Part shown: piece after piece, positions 1 through 9,280 of the stretch
Layout: every line of letters starts with the position of its first letter
Numbering within the stretch: position 1 is the first letter of the stretch
DNA from: Brucella daejeonensis
GTDB lineage: Bacteria; Pseudomonadota; Alphaproteobacteria; Rhizobiales; Rhizobiaceae
DNA length: 64,000 nucleotides
NCBI RefSeq assembly: GCF_014199265.1
Contig: NZ_JACIJG010000014.1
Location: 39,690 to 103,689 of the forward strand
Direction: 5' to 3'
Notes under the pieces: generated by a model
What the model saw: the letters and a program-made list of their open reading frames with translations, nothing else
The model's database searches: none
What the model was told of the DNA's origin: nothing
Program-made: the position numbers and the translations under genes

Positions 1-2744
1 TTGGTAATCAGCCCGACAAGCGTGATGAGGCCGACCTGCGTATAGATATTGAGCGTGCCAAGGCCGATATTGAGCGGCACGATGGCACCGAAGATCGACA
101 GCGGCACCGACATCATGATGATGAAGGGATCGCGGAAGCTTTCGAACTGCGCCGCCAGCACCAGATAGATCACGATGACGGCAAGCCCGAAGGCGATCAG
201 GATCGTGTTGCCCTGCTCCACTTCGAGACGCGACTGACCGGAATAATCCAGGAAGAAGCCTTCCGGCATCTTGGATTGGGTCAGGTCCACGAGGGTTTGC
301 AGCCCCTGCCCGGTCGTGACGCCCGGCAGCGGCAGTGCCGAAATCGTGGCCGAGTTCAGCTGGTTGAACTGTTCGATGGCGGCAGGCGATGCGTTCTGGT
401 TGATCGAAATAACCGAGGACAGCGGGATCATTGAGCCGGAGACGCTGCGGACATAGAAATCGCCCAGCTTTTCCGGGTTCGAGCGATAGGCATCCGGCAC
501 CTGCGTGATGATGTCGTAGCTGTTGGAATCGCGGTCGAACTTGGCAATCGATGCGCCGCCGGTCAGAAGACCGAGCGTCGAGCCGATATCGCTCACCTGT
601 ACGCCAAGCGACGCGGCGCGGTCACGGTCGATCGTGATCGTGGTCTGCGGCGCGTTGAAGGAGAGCGAGTTCTGCACGATAATGTACTGGCCCGAAGCCT
701 GCGCCTCGTTCTTGATTTCCTCGGCAAGCTCGAACACCTGATCAGCCGGGCCGGTCGATTGCAGGGCAATCGAGATCGGCAGACCGCCGCCCGTGCCCGG
801 CAGGGATGGAGGCGCGAAGATGAACGCTTGCACGCCCGCGACCTTGGAAATACGCGCGGTCAGGTCTTCCTGAATCTGCTTTTGCGAACGCGCGCGGTCG
901 TTCCAGTCATTCAATACCCACAATGCGATACCCGACGTCGTGCCGCCGTCCATGCCGACGATCTGGAAGCGGGTCTTCAGTTCGGGAAGATCCTTGGTCA
1001 GTTCGTCGATCTGCTCGGCGTAGAGGTTCGTATAGGCGGAGGTCGCATATTGCGGCGCCTGGAACATCGAGAACAGCGCGCCGGAATCTTCTTCAGGCGC
1101 CAGTTCGCTCGACGTGTTCATGAACAGGAAGCCGGTCAGCCCCATCAGCGCCACCACGATCATCAGCGTGATCCCGCGATAATCGAGCGAGTTGAACACA
1201 CGGCGATGATACCACTTCTCGAAACGCGAGAAGGTGCTGTCGATGAACTTCTGGAACCGGGTCTGGTCGCCATGCTTGAGCATACGCGCGCACATCATCG
1301 GCGAAATCGTCAGTGCCGCGACGCCTGAGATGATGACGGCGCCCGCCAGCGTGAAGGCGAATTCGCGGAACAGCGAACCGGTCAGCCCGCCGGTAAAGCC
1401 GAGCGGGGCGAACACAGCCGCCAGCGTGATCGTCATGGCGATGATCGAGCCGGTGATTTCCTTCATGCCCTTGAACGCGGCATCCATGGGCCTGAGGCCC
1501 TCCTCGATATGCCGGTGGATATTCTCAAGCACCACGATGGCGTCGTCCACCACAAGGCCGATGGCGAGCACCATGGCGAGCAGGGACAGGAGATTGATCG
1601 AGAAACCCAGCACATAGAGGAAGAAGCACACGCCGATCAGCGAGATCGGGATCGTGACGATGGGAATGAGCACCGACCGGAACGAGCCGAGGAAGACGAT
1701 GATGACGAGGATAACGATTGCCACCGCCTCGCCGATGGTGGTGAACACTTCCTCGATCGATGAGCTGATCTGCTCGGTCGCATCATAGACGAGCACCAGC
1801 TTCATGCCTTCCGGCAGCGAAGCCTGAATCGAAGGCAGTTCCTTGCGCAACGCGCTCGCCATGTCGATGGGATTTGCCGATGGCGTCGGATAGACGCCAA
1901 GGAAGGTGCCCGCAGAGCCGTTGAACGACACGATGGTGTCCGTGCTTTCGGCGGCAAGTTCCACCTTGGCCACATCACGCAGGCGCACGATCTGATCGCC
2001 GGAGGTTTTGATCGGCATCGCACCGAAGGCTTCCGGCGTCTGCAAGGTCGATTTCAGCGTGATGGCCGAGGCCACATATTCGTTCTTGGTCGTGCCGGGG
2101 GCGGAAAGGAAGTTCGACGCATTGATGGCTGCGAGAACTTCCGGCGCGGTGATCTGGCGCGCGGCGAGCTGGATCGGATCGAGCCAGACGCGCATCGAAT
2201 AGACCTGACCGCCCAGGATTTCAGCCTTTGCCACGCCCTGAATGGTGGACATGCGCGGCTGGATGACACGTTCCAGATATTCGGTGATCTGCTCACTGGT
2301 CATGTTCGGGTTCTGCGCCGCCAGATACATGGTGGCGAAGCTTTGCCCCGTTCCCTTCACGATGACCGGATCGTCGGATTCGTCCGGCAGGTTGCCGCGC
2401 ACCTGATTGACCTTCGCAATGACTTCGGTCAGCGCGGCATCGGGGTTCGCGCCAAGCTTCATCTGCACGGTCACAGTGCTCGATGACGGACGGCTGGAAG
2501 ATGTCACGTAGTCGATGTTTTCGGTGGTGGCGACCGCTTCCGAGATGGGAGCGGTGATGAAGCCCTGAATGAGATCGGCACTCGCGCCCGCATAGGCCGT
2601 CGTGACGGTGATGACGGTCTCGTCGACCTTCGGATATTCACGCACGGTCAGCTGCGCGATGCCCTGAAAGCCCAGCAGGATGATCATGAGAGCTACCACC
2701 GTGGCAAGCACGGGGCGCCGGATGAAAATATCGGAGAAACTCAT
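1..2744 (-). CDS. RND (HAE1) multidrug efflux permease, 3' end outside window
   Basis: Inner-membrane proton-driven drug exporter of the AcrB/MexI type. About 914 codons are present of a family length near 1030; the C-terminus lies beyond the left edge. The N-terminus MSFSDIFIRRPVLATVVALM is the usual first helix. The proton-relay pair is seen in GLVVDDAIVVLEN (Asp400/Asp401), followed by the helices of the first membrane half and the second periplasmic domain. The ATG lies 9 bases after the stop of the adaptor gene, so the two are co-transcribed. No outer-membrane channel gene is adjacent in the window; the pump presumably uses a shared TolC-type channel. Family assignment is firm; substrates cannot be read from the sequence. 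Confidence 0.93.
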   Translation of the reverse strand, partial: MSFSDIFIRRPVLATVVALMIILLGFQGIAQLTVREYPKVDETVITVTTAYAGASADLIQGFITAPISEAVATTENIDYVTSSSRPSSSTVTVQMKLGANPDAALTEVIAKVNQVRGNLPDESDDPVIVKGTGQSFATMYLAAQNPNMTSEQITEYLERVIQPRMSTIQGVAKAEILGGQVYSMRVWLDPIQLAARQITAPEVLAAINASNFLSAPGTTKNEYVASAITLKSTLQTPEAFGAMPIKTSGDQIVRLRDVAKVELAAESTDTIVSFNGSAGTFLGVYPTPSANPIDMASALRKELPSIQASLPEGMKLVLVYDATEQISSSIEEVFTTIGEAVAIVILVIIVFLGSFRSVLIPIVTIPISLIGVCFFLYVLGFSINLLSLLAMVLAIGLVVDDAIVVLENIHRHIEEGLRPMDAAFKGMKEITGSIIAMTITLAAVFAPLGFTGGLTGSLFREFAFTLAGAVIISGVAALTISPMMCARMLKHGDQTRFQKFIDSTFSRFEKWYHRRVFNSLDYRGITLMIVVALMGLTGFLFMNTSSELAPEEDSGALFSMFQAPQYATSAYTNLYAEQIDELTKDLPELKTRFQIVGMDGGTTSGIALWVLNDWNDRARSQKQIQEDLTARISKVAGVQAFIFAPPSLPGTGGGLPISIALQSTGPADQVFELAEEIKNEAQASGQYIIVQNSLSFNAPQTTITIDRDRAASLGVQVSDIGSTLGLLTGGASIAKFDRDSNSYDIITQVPDAYRSNPEKLGDFYVRSVSGSMIPLSSVISINQNASPAAIEQFNQLNSATISALPLPGVTTGQGLQTLVDLTQSKMPEGFFLDYSGQSRLEVEQGNTILIAFGLAVIVIYLVLAAQFESFRDPFIIMMSVPLSIFGAIVPLNIGLGTLNIYTQVGLITLVGLIT

Positions 2745-2753
2745 CTTGATCGC

Positions 2754-3926
2754 CTATTGCTTGTCAGCCGGTTGGCCGGCCGATATCGGATTGACCGTGT
2801 TGTCGATTTTCACCGCAACGCCCGGAGAAAGCCGGTTCTGGCCAGCCGTGATGACGATATCGCCAGCCTTGAGGCCGCTCGTGACTTCGACCAGACCGGC
2901 GTAACGGCGGCCGAGCTTGATGAAGACCTGCTGCGCCAGCTGCTTCTGGCCTTCTTCCGGCTTTGCGTCGGCGGCGGGTGCCTTTTCGGCATTCTCTCCG
3001 TCGGCAACCTGCTTCTGCTCGGGGCGAACCGCATAGACATAGTCGCCATAGAGGCTCGAAATGATCGTCGTCTGCGGCAGCGCGATCACGCCGTCTTCTT
3101 CCGGCAGTTCAACGCGAACCTGCACGAACTGGCCCGGCGTCAGCTTGTGTTCCGGGTTCTGCACCTCCGCGCGAACCGAAACGAGGCGGGTCGCCGGATC
3201 GATCTTCGGGTCGATACCGACAATCGTGCCCGAAAAATCGAGGGAAGCGGCACTGGAGCCTACCTTTACCGTCTGCCCAAGCTTGATCGAGGACAATGCC
3301 TGTTCGGGCACGGTGAAGTCGATCCGCATCACGTCGGTGCTTTGCAGCGTGGCGATGACGGTGCCGGGGGTCAGATATTGGCCGATATCGACCTTGGAAA
3401 TGCCGATCACGCCCGAGAACGGAGCCTTGACGGCCTTCTGGGCCAGCGTTGCACGCATCTTCTCGACCAGGGCTTCAGCGGCATTGGCGGCGGATGCGGT
3501 CGTATCCACGTTCGATACCGCTCCCACGCCGCGGGTGCGTAGCGTGTCGGCACGCTTCAGGTTCTGCTGGGCGAGGACGGCTTCGGCTTCAGCGGCGGCG
3601 AGATCCGCCTTCTGGATGCTGTCTTCCATCTGCAACAGGATATCGCCTTCCTTGACCTCCTGATTGGCCTTGAAGTCGATCTTCTGCACGATGCCGTCGA
3701 GCTGTACCGTCAGGTCCACGCCGTTGATGGCGTTGGCCGTGCCGATGGCTTCGACACCCGGACGCCAGACGCCCGGCTTCACCGTGACGGTCGAAACCGT
3801 CTGGGCGGGCTGCTGCATATTGGCGAAGAAGTCCTTGATCATCTTCGACCGGAACAGATTGAAGCCAACCAGTCCCCCGACCACGATCACCAGGAAGAGG
3901 ATTGCCAGAATGAGGCGCTTGATCAT
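2754..3926 (-). CDS. RND efflux periplasmic adaptor (membrane fusion protein)
   Basis: Periplasmic adaptor that links the permease to an outer-membrane channel. There is one N-terminal membrane segment (residues 3-22, IKRLILAILFLVIVVGGLVG), a biotinyl-lipoyl region (VDLTVQLDGIVQKIDFKANQ ... VKAPFSGVIG), a coiled-coil hairpin rich in Ala/Glu between them, and beta-barrel and membrane-proximal domains. A longer in-frame start at 3980 exists, but a GGGAG ribosome site 10 bases before 3926 favours the shorter 390-residue form. First gene of the pump operon, transcribed away from the TetR gene; the palindromic operator lies upstream. A Lys/Glu/Ala-rich insert near residue 305 is unusual but in frame. 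Confidence 0.92.
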   Translation of the reverse strand: MIKRLILAILFLVIVVGGLVGFNLFRSKMIKDFFANMQQPAQTVSTVTVKPGVWRPGVEAIGTANAINGVDLTVQLDGIVQKIDFKANQEVKEGDILLQMEDSIQKADLAAAEAEAVLAQQNLKRADTLRTRGVGAVSNVDTTASAANAAEALVEKMRATLAQKAVKAPFSGVIGISKVDIGQYLTPGTVIATLQSTDVMRIDFTVPEQALSSIKLGQTVKVGSSAASLDFSGTIVGIDPKIDPATRLVSVRAEVQNPEHKLTPGQFVQVRVELPEEDGVIALPQTTIISSLYGDYVYAVRPEQKQVADGENAEKAPAADAKPEEGQKQLAQQVFIKLGRRYAGLVEVTSGLKAGDIVITAGQNRLSPGVAVKIDNTVNPISAGQPADKQ

Positions 3927-4020
3927 TGCGGATGAACTCCCGATAGTCGCGGCGAACGATGAGCGCGGGACCCGCATCACGCAAGGGTCGCGCGCATTTT
4001 ACTTGAATGAAAGTGGCGAA

Positions 4021-4049
4021 TAACTGTACCGTCTGGACGGTATTGTCAA
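4021..4049 (-). promoter_or_regulatory. Pump promoter with TetR-type operator in its spacer
   Basis: On the minus strand a TTGACA -35 (4049-4044) lies 17 bases before CAGTTA (4026-4021), or 15 before TACAGT. The spacer is almost exactly filled by a perfect inverted repeat, TACCGTC-TG-GACGGTA (4027-4042). It lies in the divergent gap between the adaptor and the TetR gene. That position suits a repressor site; binding by the adjacent regulator is inference. Confidence 0.7.
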
Positions 4050-4078
4050 CACACGGACTGTCAGGAGACGCGAGTCAA

Positions 4079-4624
4079 TTGCTAGCAAAAAAGAAAGTCT
4101 CGTCTCGCGAGCGTATTTTGCGCGCAGCTACGGAGCTTGCCCGCGAGGTCGGACCCGCTCATATTTCCCTCGATGCCGTAGCGGCCCGTGCGGGGCTTTC
4201 CAAGGGTGGATTGCTCTACTCCTTTCCGACGAAAGCCAAACTGCTCGAAGCTGTCGTCGAAGAATATATGAAAGAGCATGAGCGCGCCATGGAGGTTCAG
4301 GAAACACTCCAGAAGGGCGACAGGAACCGCGTAGCCCGGGCTTTTCTCGACGTTTACCGCGTCCAGGCCGATGACGAACCGCCCGCCTGCGGCGTACTGG
4401 CCGCACTGGCGGACGATCCCGGCTTCATGGTGCCCGTTCGTCAATATCACAGGGCCTTTCTGGACCGTATGATCAAGGATACAACCGATACGAACACGGC
4501 GCTGATTGTGTACCTCGCCGTCGCTGGCCTTGAATGCGCGAAGCTGATGGAATGCGAAATCCTGAACGACGAGGAACAGCGTGCCGTTCTCTGCCGCCTG
4601 GAAGATATGCTGACAGGAGAATAA
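4079..4624 (+). CDS. TetR/AcrR family repressor, probable regulator of the adjacent efflux pump
   Basis: DNA-binding repressor of about 181 residues. The N-terminal helix-turn-helix is clear (RERILRAATELAREVG ... ISLDAVAARAGLSKGGLLYS), followed by an all-helical ligand domain of the TetR_C type (GVLAALADDPGF ... HRAFLDRM). The start chosen is TTG at 4079, with AGGAG 11 bases upstream. An in-frame ATG at 4007 would place the palindrome inside the coding region and add 24 residues that do not resemble the family, so it is rejected. Divergent from the RND operon; in many alphaproteobacteria such a neighbour represses the pump. Brucella BepR is a precedent, but orthology was not tested. Confidence 0.85.
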   Translation: MLAKKKVSSRERILRAATELAREVGPAHISLDAVAARAGLSKGGLLYSFPTKAKLLEAVVEEYMKEHERAMEVQETLQKGDRNRVARAFLDVYRVQADDEPPACGVLAALADDPGFMVPVRQYHRAFLDRMIKDTTDTNTALIVYLAVAGLECAKLMECEILNDEEQRAVLCRLEDMLTGE

Positions 4625-4670
4625 CCGGCGGACCACAGGCATGATGCGGGTTGCGCTCACCTGATTCGTA

Positions 4671-5042
4671 TCAATCGCCAGATGGTGAAAATACGCGTAG
4701 GCGATGCCCGTCGGGATCTAGCGCCACAAAGGAACGTCCGAACTCCAATGTCTGCGGTCTGAACGAAATGGAGATTCCGCGTGCGATCCAGTCTTCATGC
4801 ACTTTGTCGATTTCTTCAAAACTGGTGTATCGGAAAGCAATTTCGCCGCTGAAAGTACCGGCACCTGATTCCGGTTGTACTGTATGCTTGGACCACAGCC
4901 CCAGCATCAGGCCATTGCTCAGCATGAACAGCACAAATGTTGGCGAGGCTTCAATAGGCTCTATTCCCAGCAGGTCGGTATAAAAGCGCCCGCTCGACAA
5001 GGGATCTTCGACATAGAGAATTGTAAAATTGGGGTGTATCAT
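4671..5042 (-). CDS. VOC (glyoxalase/bleomycin-resistance fold) family protein
   Basis: 123-residue protein with the paired beta-alpha-beta-beta-beta modules of the vicinal-oxygen-chelate fold. It starts FTILYVEDPLSSGRFYTDLL and ends FVALDPDGHRLRVF, the usual signatures. Possible metal positions are not clear, so a dioxygenase, glyoxalase or antibiotic-binding role cannot be told apart. Start ATG at 5042 has AAAGGAG upstream. It lies 64 bases after the WYL regulator on the same strand, suggesting a two-gene unit, and converges with the TetR gene. Confidence 0.8.
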   Translation of the reverse strand: MIHPNFTILYVEDPLSSGRFYTDLLGIEPIEASPTFVLFMLSNGLMLGLWSKHTVQPESGAGTFSGEIAFRYTSFEEIDKVHEDWIARGISISFRPQTLEFGRSFVALDPDGHRLRVFSPSGD

Positions 5043-5106
5043 GATGATCGCTCCTTTGTTGAATGGAAGCGACCTTATGGGGTGGCACTGTCAGATTCCG
5101 GCAGTA

Positions 5107-5802
5107 TCAATCGAAGTCCCGCACAATTCCCTGCCGAGCCTTCCATTCTTTTAGAAGTACAGAGCGCCGTTTTGGATAACGCCCGATTTCAACGTTCAAG
5201 CTAAGGATGCGATCCGTTCGGAAGTGTCGAAAATCCTGTCGCATTTCGCACCAGGCGAGCAATACTCGGACCTTATCGAAGAAAGTCAGGGCGAACGGCC
5301 AGATCAGACGTTCGGTGGGAGCGCCAGCCGCATCGCTATAAAGAATGCCGATTTTTCTCTCCGTGCGGATAGCGCCGCGAAGAGCAGCAATATCCACCAT
5401 ATCGACCGAACCGGTCGCTCGGGGACCCACAAGAAGGTTCACGGATTCAAGCGCAGGGCGCGAATCCTCAGGCATTACCGCGGCCACTTTGGCTAGAACG
5501 TTGCGCGCCGCCATGCCGAGTTCGGCGTCTCCCCTGTCCGCGACCCAGCGCGCGCCGAGAACCAGAGCCTCAATCTCTTCCTGATTGAACATGATGGGAG
5601 GCAACATGAAACCGGGACGCAGTACATAACCTAATCCCGGCTCTCCTTCGATATCCGCGCCCCGTGCCTGAAGGCTGGCAATATCGCGATACAGCGTGCG
5701 AATACTGATACCGAGCCGCTTTGCCAGAATTCCCCCGCTCACGGGGCGACGGTGGGTACGAAGCAACTGCAAAAGCGCCAGAAGGCGTTCGGAGCGGGAC
5801 AT
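5107..5802 (-). CDS. YafY-type HTH/WYL-domain transcriptional regulator
   Basis: 231 residues. The N-terminal HTH_11 module (residues 1-55, RLLALLQLLRTHRRPVSGGI ... ISIRTLYRDIASLQARG) is followed by a WYL domain (about 135-220; RKIGILYSDAAG, RLIWPFALTFFDKVRVLLAW, DFRHFRTDRI). WYL proteins usually sense small ligands or nucleic acid and often control an adjacent gene; here the VOC gene directly downstream is the natural candidate. It sits downstream of tgt in the opposite reading sense to nothing else, so it appears to be an independent insertion between the efflux locus and the tgt block. Confidence 0.83.
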   Translation of the reverse strand: MSRSERLLALLQLLRTHRRPVSGGILAKRLGISIRTLYRDIASLQARGADIEGEPGLGYVLRPGFMLPPIMFNQEEIEALVLGARWVADRGDAELGMAARNVLAKVAAVMPEDSRPALESVNLLVGPRATGSVDMVDIAALRGAIRTERKIGILYSDAAGAPTERLIWPFALTFFDKVRVLLAWCEMRQDFRHFRTDRILSLNVEIGRYPKRRSVLLKEWKARQGIVRDFD

Positions 5803-5835
5803 CGGAACACTCTCCTTTGCTTGGTATAGCAGATG

Positions 5836-6990
5836 TTACAGAAGCGCCGGAATATCACCCCGCGCCCAGCCTTCCTCGGTTTCAGCGGCAAAATCGTTAA
5901 AACGTCCATCGGCGATTGCTGCGCGGATACCCTTCATGAGGTACTGATAATAAGCGAGATTGTTCCAGGTGAGCAGCATTGCGCCAAGCGCTTCGCCGGA
6001 TTTCACCAGATGGTGCAGATAGGCGCGGCTATAATCGCGCGAGGCCGGGCAATCGGATTCGGGATCGAGCGGGCGGTGATCTTCGGCATGGCGCGCATTG
6101 CGCAGGTTTACCTTGCCGAAGCGCGTGAAGGCCAGGCCGTGACGCCCTGCCCGTGTCGGCATGACGCAATCGAACATATCGATACCACGCGCCACGGATT
6201 TCAGGATATCGTCCGGCGTACCGACGCCCATCAGATAACGCGGCTTTTCGGATGGCAGGATCGGGCAGACCACTTCCAGCATGTCGAGCATGACGTTCTG
6301 CGGCTCGCCAACAGCCAGACCGCCGACCGAATATCCCTTCAGGTCCATCGCCTTCAGCGCTTCCGCCGATTTCTCGCGCAGGCGGGCGACATCGCCGCCC
6401 TGCACAATGCCGAACATGGCCTTGCCCGGCTGGTTGCCGAAGGCCACCTTGCAGCGTTCGGCCCAGCGCAGCGACAGTTCCATGGCGCGCTCGGTATTTT
6501 TTTCCGGCGACGGCAGCGCCACGCATTCATCGAGCTGCATCTGGATATCGCTGTCGAGCAACCCCTGAATTTCAATCGAGCGTTCCGGCGTCATCTCATA
6601 GGCCTTGCCGTCGATATGCGAGCGGAATGTGACGCCGTTTTCGTCAAGCTTGCGCAATTGCGCCAGCGACATGACCTGAAACCCGCCTGAATCGGTCAGG
6701 ATCGGGCCTTTCCAGCCACCGAATTCATGCAAGCCCCCAAGACGCGCAACGCGTTCCGCGCCGGGGCGCAGCATAAGGTGATAGGTGTTGCCGAGAATGA
6801 TGTCGGCCCCCAGTTCCTTCACCTGATCCATATACATGGCCTTGACGGTTCCGGCCGTGCCGACCGGCATGAAGGCAGGCGTGCGCACCACGCCACGCGG
6901 CATGGAGATTTCGCCCTGACGCGCCGCGCCATCGGTTGCCAAGACTTTGAATTCAAAATTTTCTTTTGTTTTAGAATTTTCTGGGGTCAT
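5836..6990 (-). CDS. tgt: tRNA-guanine transglycosylase (queuine/preQ1 insertion)
   Basis: Exchanges guanine-34 for a queuosine precursor in tRNAs with GUN anticodons. Family motifs are intact: [14 protein letters not shown] near the start, [13 protein letters not shown] with the general-base Asp, GGLAVGE in the middle, and [15 protein letters not shown] with the nucleophile Asp. The C-terminal zinc loop is altered: the usual CxCxxC reads S312-D-C314-P-A-S317, so two of three Cys ligands are Ser. ATG at 6990 is chosen; a TTG at 7011 would overlap the queA stop. It follows queA directly, making a queuosine operon. About 384 residues, normal length. Confidence 0.95.
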   Translation of the reverse strand: MTPENSKTKENFEFKVLATDGAARQGEISMPRGVVRTPAFMPVGTAGTVKAMYMDQVKELGADIILGNTYHLMLRPGAERVARLGGLHEFGGWKGPILTDSGGFQVMSLAQLRKLDENGVTFRSHIDGKAYEMTPERSIEIQGLLDSDIQMQLDECVALPSPEKNTERAMELSLRWAERCKVAFGNQPGKAMFGIVQGGDVARLREKSAEALKAMDLKGYSVGGLAVGEPQNVMLDMLEVVCPILPSEKPRYLMGVGTPDDILKSVARGIDMFDCVMPTRAGRHGLAFTRFGKVNLRNARHAEDHRPLDPESDCPASRDYSRAYLHHLVKSGEALGAMLLTWNNLAYYQYLMKGIRAAIADGRFNDFAAETEEGWARGDIPALL

Positions 6991-7007
6991 GCCGTGTCTC
7001 TGTTCTT

Positions 7008-8078
7008 TCAAGCGCGCTCAAGCAAACTGCCGTCGCCATAGGAATAGAAGCGATAGCCGGTTTCGATGGCCCGTTCATAGGCGGCGCGCATGGTATCGAG
7101 GCCGCTGAATGCCGAAACCAGCATGAACAGCGTCGAGCGCGGCAGGTGGAAATTGGTCATCAGCAGGTCCACGGCGCGGAAGCGATAACCGGGTGTGATG
7201 AAAATATCGGTCGCGCCGGACCACGGACGGATTATGCCGTCCTCGCCCGCCGCGCTTTCGATAAGACGCAGCGAAGTCGTGCCAACGCAGATGACGCGCC
7301 CGCCGCGCTGATGAACAGCATTCAGCGCGTCGGCGGTCCTTTGCGAGACATGGCCGATTTCCGAATGCATCTTGTGATCGGTCGTATCATCCGCCTTGAC
7401 CGGCAGGAAAGTCCCCGCCCCCACATGCAGCGTCACGAAATGTTCCTCGATGCCCTTGGCCTTGATCCTGTCCAGAAGATCGGGCGTGAAATGCAGGCCA
7501 GCGGTGGGGGCAGCGACGGCACCTTCTTCACGTGCATAGACCGTCTGATAATCCTTGCGGTCGCGCTCGTCTTCGGCCCGTTTCGATGCGATATAGGGCG
7601 GCAGCGGAATGTGCCCTACCGATGCGATGGCCTCGTCCAGCATTGCGCCAGACAGATCGAACACCAGCAGTGCTTCACCCGCCTCGCCCTTTTCCGTCAC
7701 GGTGGCATCAAGCGTGCCGAGAAAGCAGCTCGAGCCGGAATGGCCGAAACGGATGCGGTCGCCTTCCTTCACGCGCTTGGCCGGGCGCAAAAATGCCTTC
7801 CAACGATCCGGGCCGGTGCGCATATGCAAGGTCGCGCTGATCTGGCTGATATTGCCGTCGCGCTCGCGCATACCTTCAAGTTGCGCCGGTATCACCTTGG
7901 TATCGTTGAAGACAAGCGCATCGCCGGGGTGCAAAAGATAGGGCAGATCGTAGACGTTGCGATCCTCGAAATCTTGTCCGGGGCGCACATGCAACAGTTT
8001 TGCATGGTCGCGCGGCTCCGTTGGACGAAGCGCAATGCGCTCTTCCGGCAGATCGAAATCGAAAAGATCAACACGCAT
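7008..8078 (-). CDS. queA: S-adenosylmethionine:tRNA ribosyltransferase-isomerase
   Basis: Builds epoxyqueuosine on tRNA from preQ1 and the ribosyl part of SAM. 356 residues, the normal length. It begins [20 protein letters not shown] and carries the family blocks [34 protein letters not shown] and [20 protein letters not shown], ending in [11 protein letters not shown]. The stop lies 17 bases before the tgt ATG, so the two steps of the queuosine pathway are expressed together. Upstream is a cyclophilin gene on the same strand. Confidence 0.97.
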   Translation of the reverse strand: MRVDLFDFDLPEERIALRPTEPRDHAKLLHVRPGQDFEDRNVYDLPYLLHPGDALVFNDTKVIPAQLEGMRERDGNISQISATLHMRTGPDRWKAFLRPAKRVKEGDRIRFGHSGSSCFLGTLDATVTEKGEAGEALLVFDLSGAMLDEAIASVGHIPLPPYIASKRAEDERDRKDYQTVYAREEGAVAAPTAGLHFTPDLLDRIKAKGIEEHFVTLHVGAGTFLPVKADDTTDHKMHSEIGHVSQRTADALNAVHQRGGRVICVGTTSLRLIESAAGEDGIIRPWSGATDIFITPGYRFRAVDLLMTNFHLPRSTLFMLVSAFSGLDTMRAAYERAIETGYRFYSYGDGSLLERA

Positions 8079-8143
8079 GGAAACCTCGTGACTACGGCCC
8101 CGATAGAAACCGGAGCCGTAATTTTTTAATTGGAACGACTAAA

Positions 8144-8650
8144 TCAGATGTCGGAGGCGATACGCGCCGTCACGATCTTGTCCGGGTCGGCGACCGGTTC
8201 GCCGCGCTTGATCGTGTCGACATTGTCCATGCCTTCGATGACCTGACCCCAGACGGTATACTGACGGTCGAGCCACGGAGCGTCGGCAAAGCAGATGAAA
8301 AACTGCGAGTTGGCCGAATTCGGATTGGCCGAACGCGCCATGGAAGCCGTGCCGCGCTTGTGCGGCGTATTGGAGAATTCGGCCTTCAGGTCCGGCTTGT
8401 CGGAGCCGCCCATGCCAGCGCGCGAACCGTTGAAGTGAGCGCCGCCGGACTTGCCGAATTTCACATCGCCGGTCTGGGCCATGAAGCCGTCGATCACACG
8501 GTGGAAGACAACGCCGTCATAAGCGCCTTCGCGGGCCAGTTCCTTGATGCGCGCAACGTGATCCGGGGCGAGTTCAGGATAGAGTTCCAGAACCACATTA
8601 CCCTTGGTGGTTTCCAGAACGAGCGTGTTTTCAGGGTCTTTGTAAGCCAT
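8144..8650 (-). CDS. ppiB: Cytoplasmic peptidyl-prolyl cis-trans isomerase (cyclophilin)
   Basis: 168-residue cyclophilin without a signal peptide. Conserved motifs are VVFHRVIDGFMAQTGD, the GTASMARSANPNSANSQFFI active-site block, and the YTVWGQVIEG region, with the catalytic Arg in FHR. It is paired with a secreted paralogue just upstream (8669-9259), from which it probably arose by duplication. Both are transcribed toward queA, in the coaD-ppi-ppi-queA-tgt order usual in Rhizobiales. Confidence 0.94.
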   Translation of the reverse strand: MAYKDPENTLVLETTKGNVVLELYPELAPDHVARIKELAREGAYDGVVFHRVIDGFMAQTGDVKFGKSGGAHFNGSRAGMGGSDKPDLKAEFSNTPHKRGTASMARSANPNSANSQFFICFADAPWLDRQYTVWGQVIEGMDNVDTIKRGEPVADPDKIVTARIASDI

Positions 8651-8668
8651 TGGGCCTCTCCTTGTATT

Positions 8669-9259
8669 TTACTTCTTGTCGGCCTGTAGCGTGGCCTTGA
8701 CGATCTTGTCCGGGTTCTCGACGGAGCCGTTATCGGACTCGCTGCCCTTCTTTATCTTGTCCACGGTATCCATGCCGCTGACAACCTTGCCGACCACGGT
8801 ATACTGGCCGTTGAGGAAGGAACCGTCGGCAAACATGATGAAAAACTGCGAGTTGGCCGAGTTCGGGTTCTGGCTGCGCGCCATGCCGACCGTACCGCGC
8901 ACGAATGGTTCCTTCGAGAATTCAGCCGGAATATCGGGATAGTCCGAACCGCCGGTGCCGACGCGCGCGGCATCGAAACCCTTATCCATATTGCCGAACT
9001 TCACGTCGCCGGTCTGGGCCATGAAGCCGGGAATGACACGGTGAAAGGCAACGCCGTTATACGCGCCTTCGCGGACGAGCTTTTCGATCTGCGCGACATG
9101 CTTCGGCGCCAGATCCGGGCGAAGCTGGATAGCGACGTCGCCATCCTTCAGCTTGAGGACCACGGTGTTTTCAGCATTCGCGGCGGAAGCCGTCTGCACA
9201 GCCCCCTGTGACAGCGCGAAGAAAGCGGCAGCGGCAAGCACTGAGCGAATAATGGACAT
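8669..9259 (-). CDS. ppiA: Periplasmic peptidyl-prolyl cis-trans isomerase (cyclophilin) with signal peptide
   Basis: About 196 residues. A signal peptide (MSIIRSVLAAAAFFALSQGA, cleavage near VQTASA-A) places the enzyme in the periplasm. The cyclophilin core follows: VAFHRVIPGFMAQTGD, VGMARSQNPNSANSQFFIMF and YTVVGKVVSG. Start ATG at 9259 has GGGAG 12 bases upstream; an in-frame TTG at 9280 abuts the coaD stop and is less likely. A short insert (GNMDKGFDAARVG) distinguishes it from the cytoplasmic copy downstream. Assists folding of exported proteins. Confidence 0.93.
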   Translation of the reverse strand: MSIIRSVLAAAAFFALSQGAVQTASAANAENTVVLKLKDGDVAIQLRPDLAPKHVAQIEKLVREGAYNGVAFHRVIPGFMAQTGDVKFGNMDKGFDAARVGTGGSDYPDIPAEFSKEPFVRGTVGMARSQNPNSANSQFFIMFADGSFLNGQYTVVGKVVSGMDTVDKIKKGSESDNGSVENPDKIVKATLQADKK

Positions 9260-9280
9260 GATTGAAAAAACTCCCTGCAA

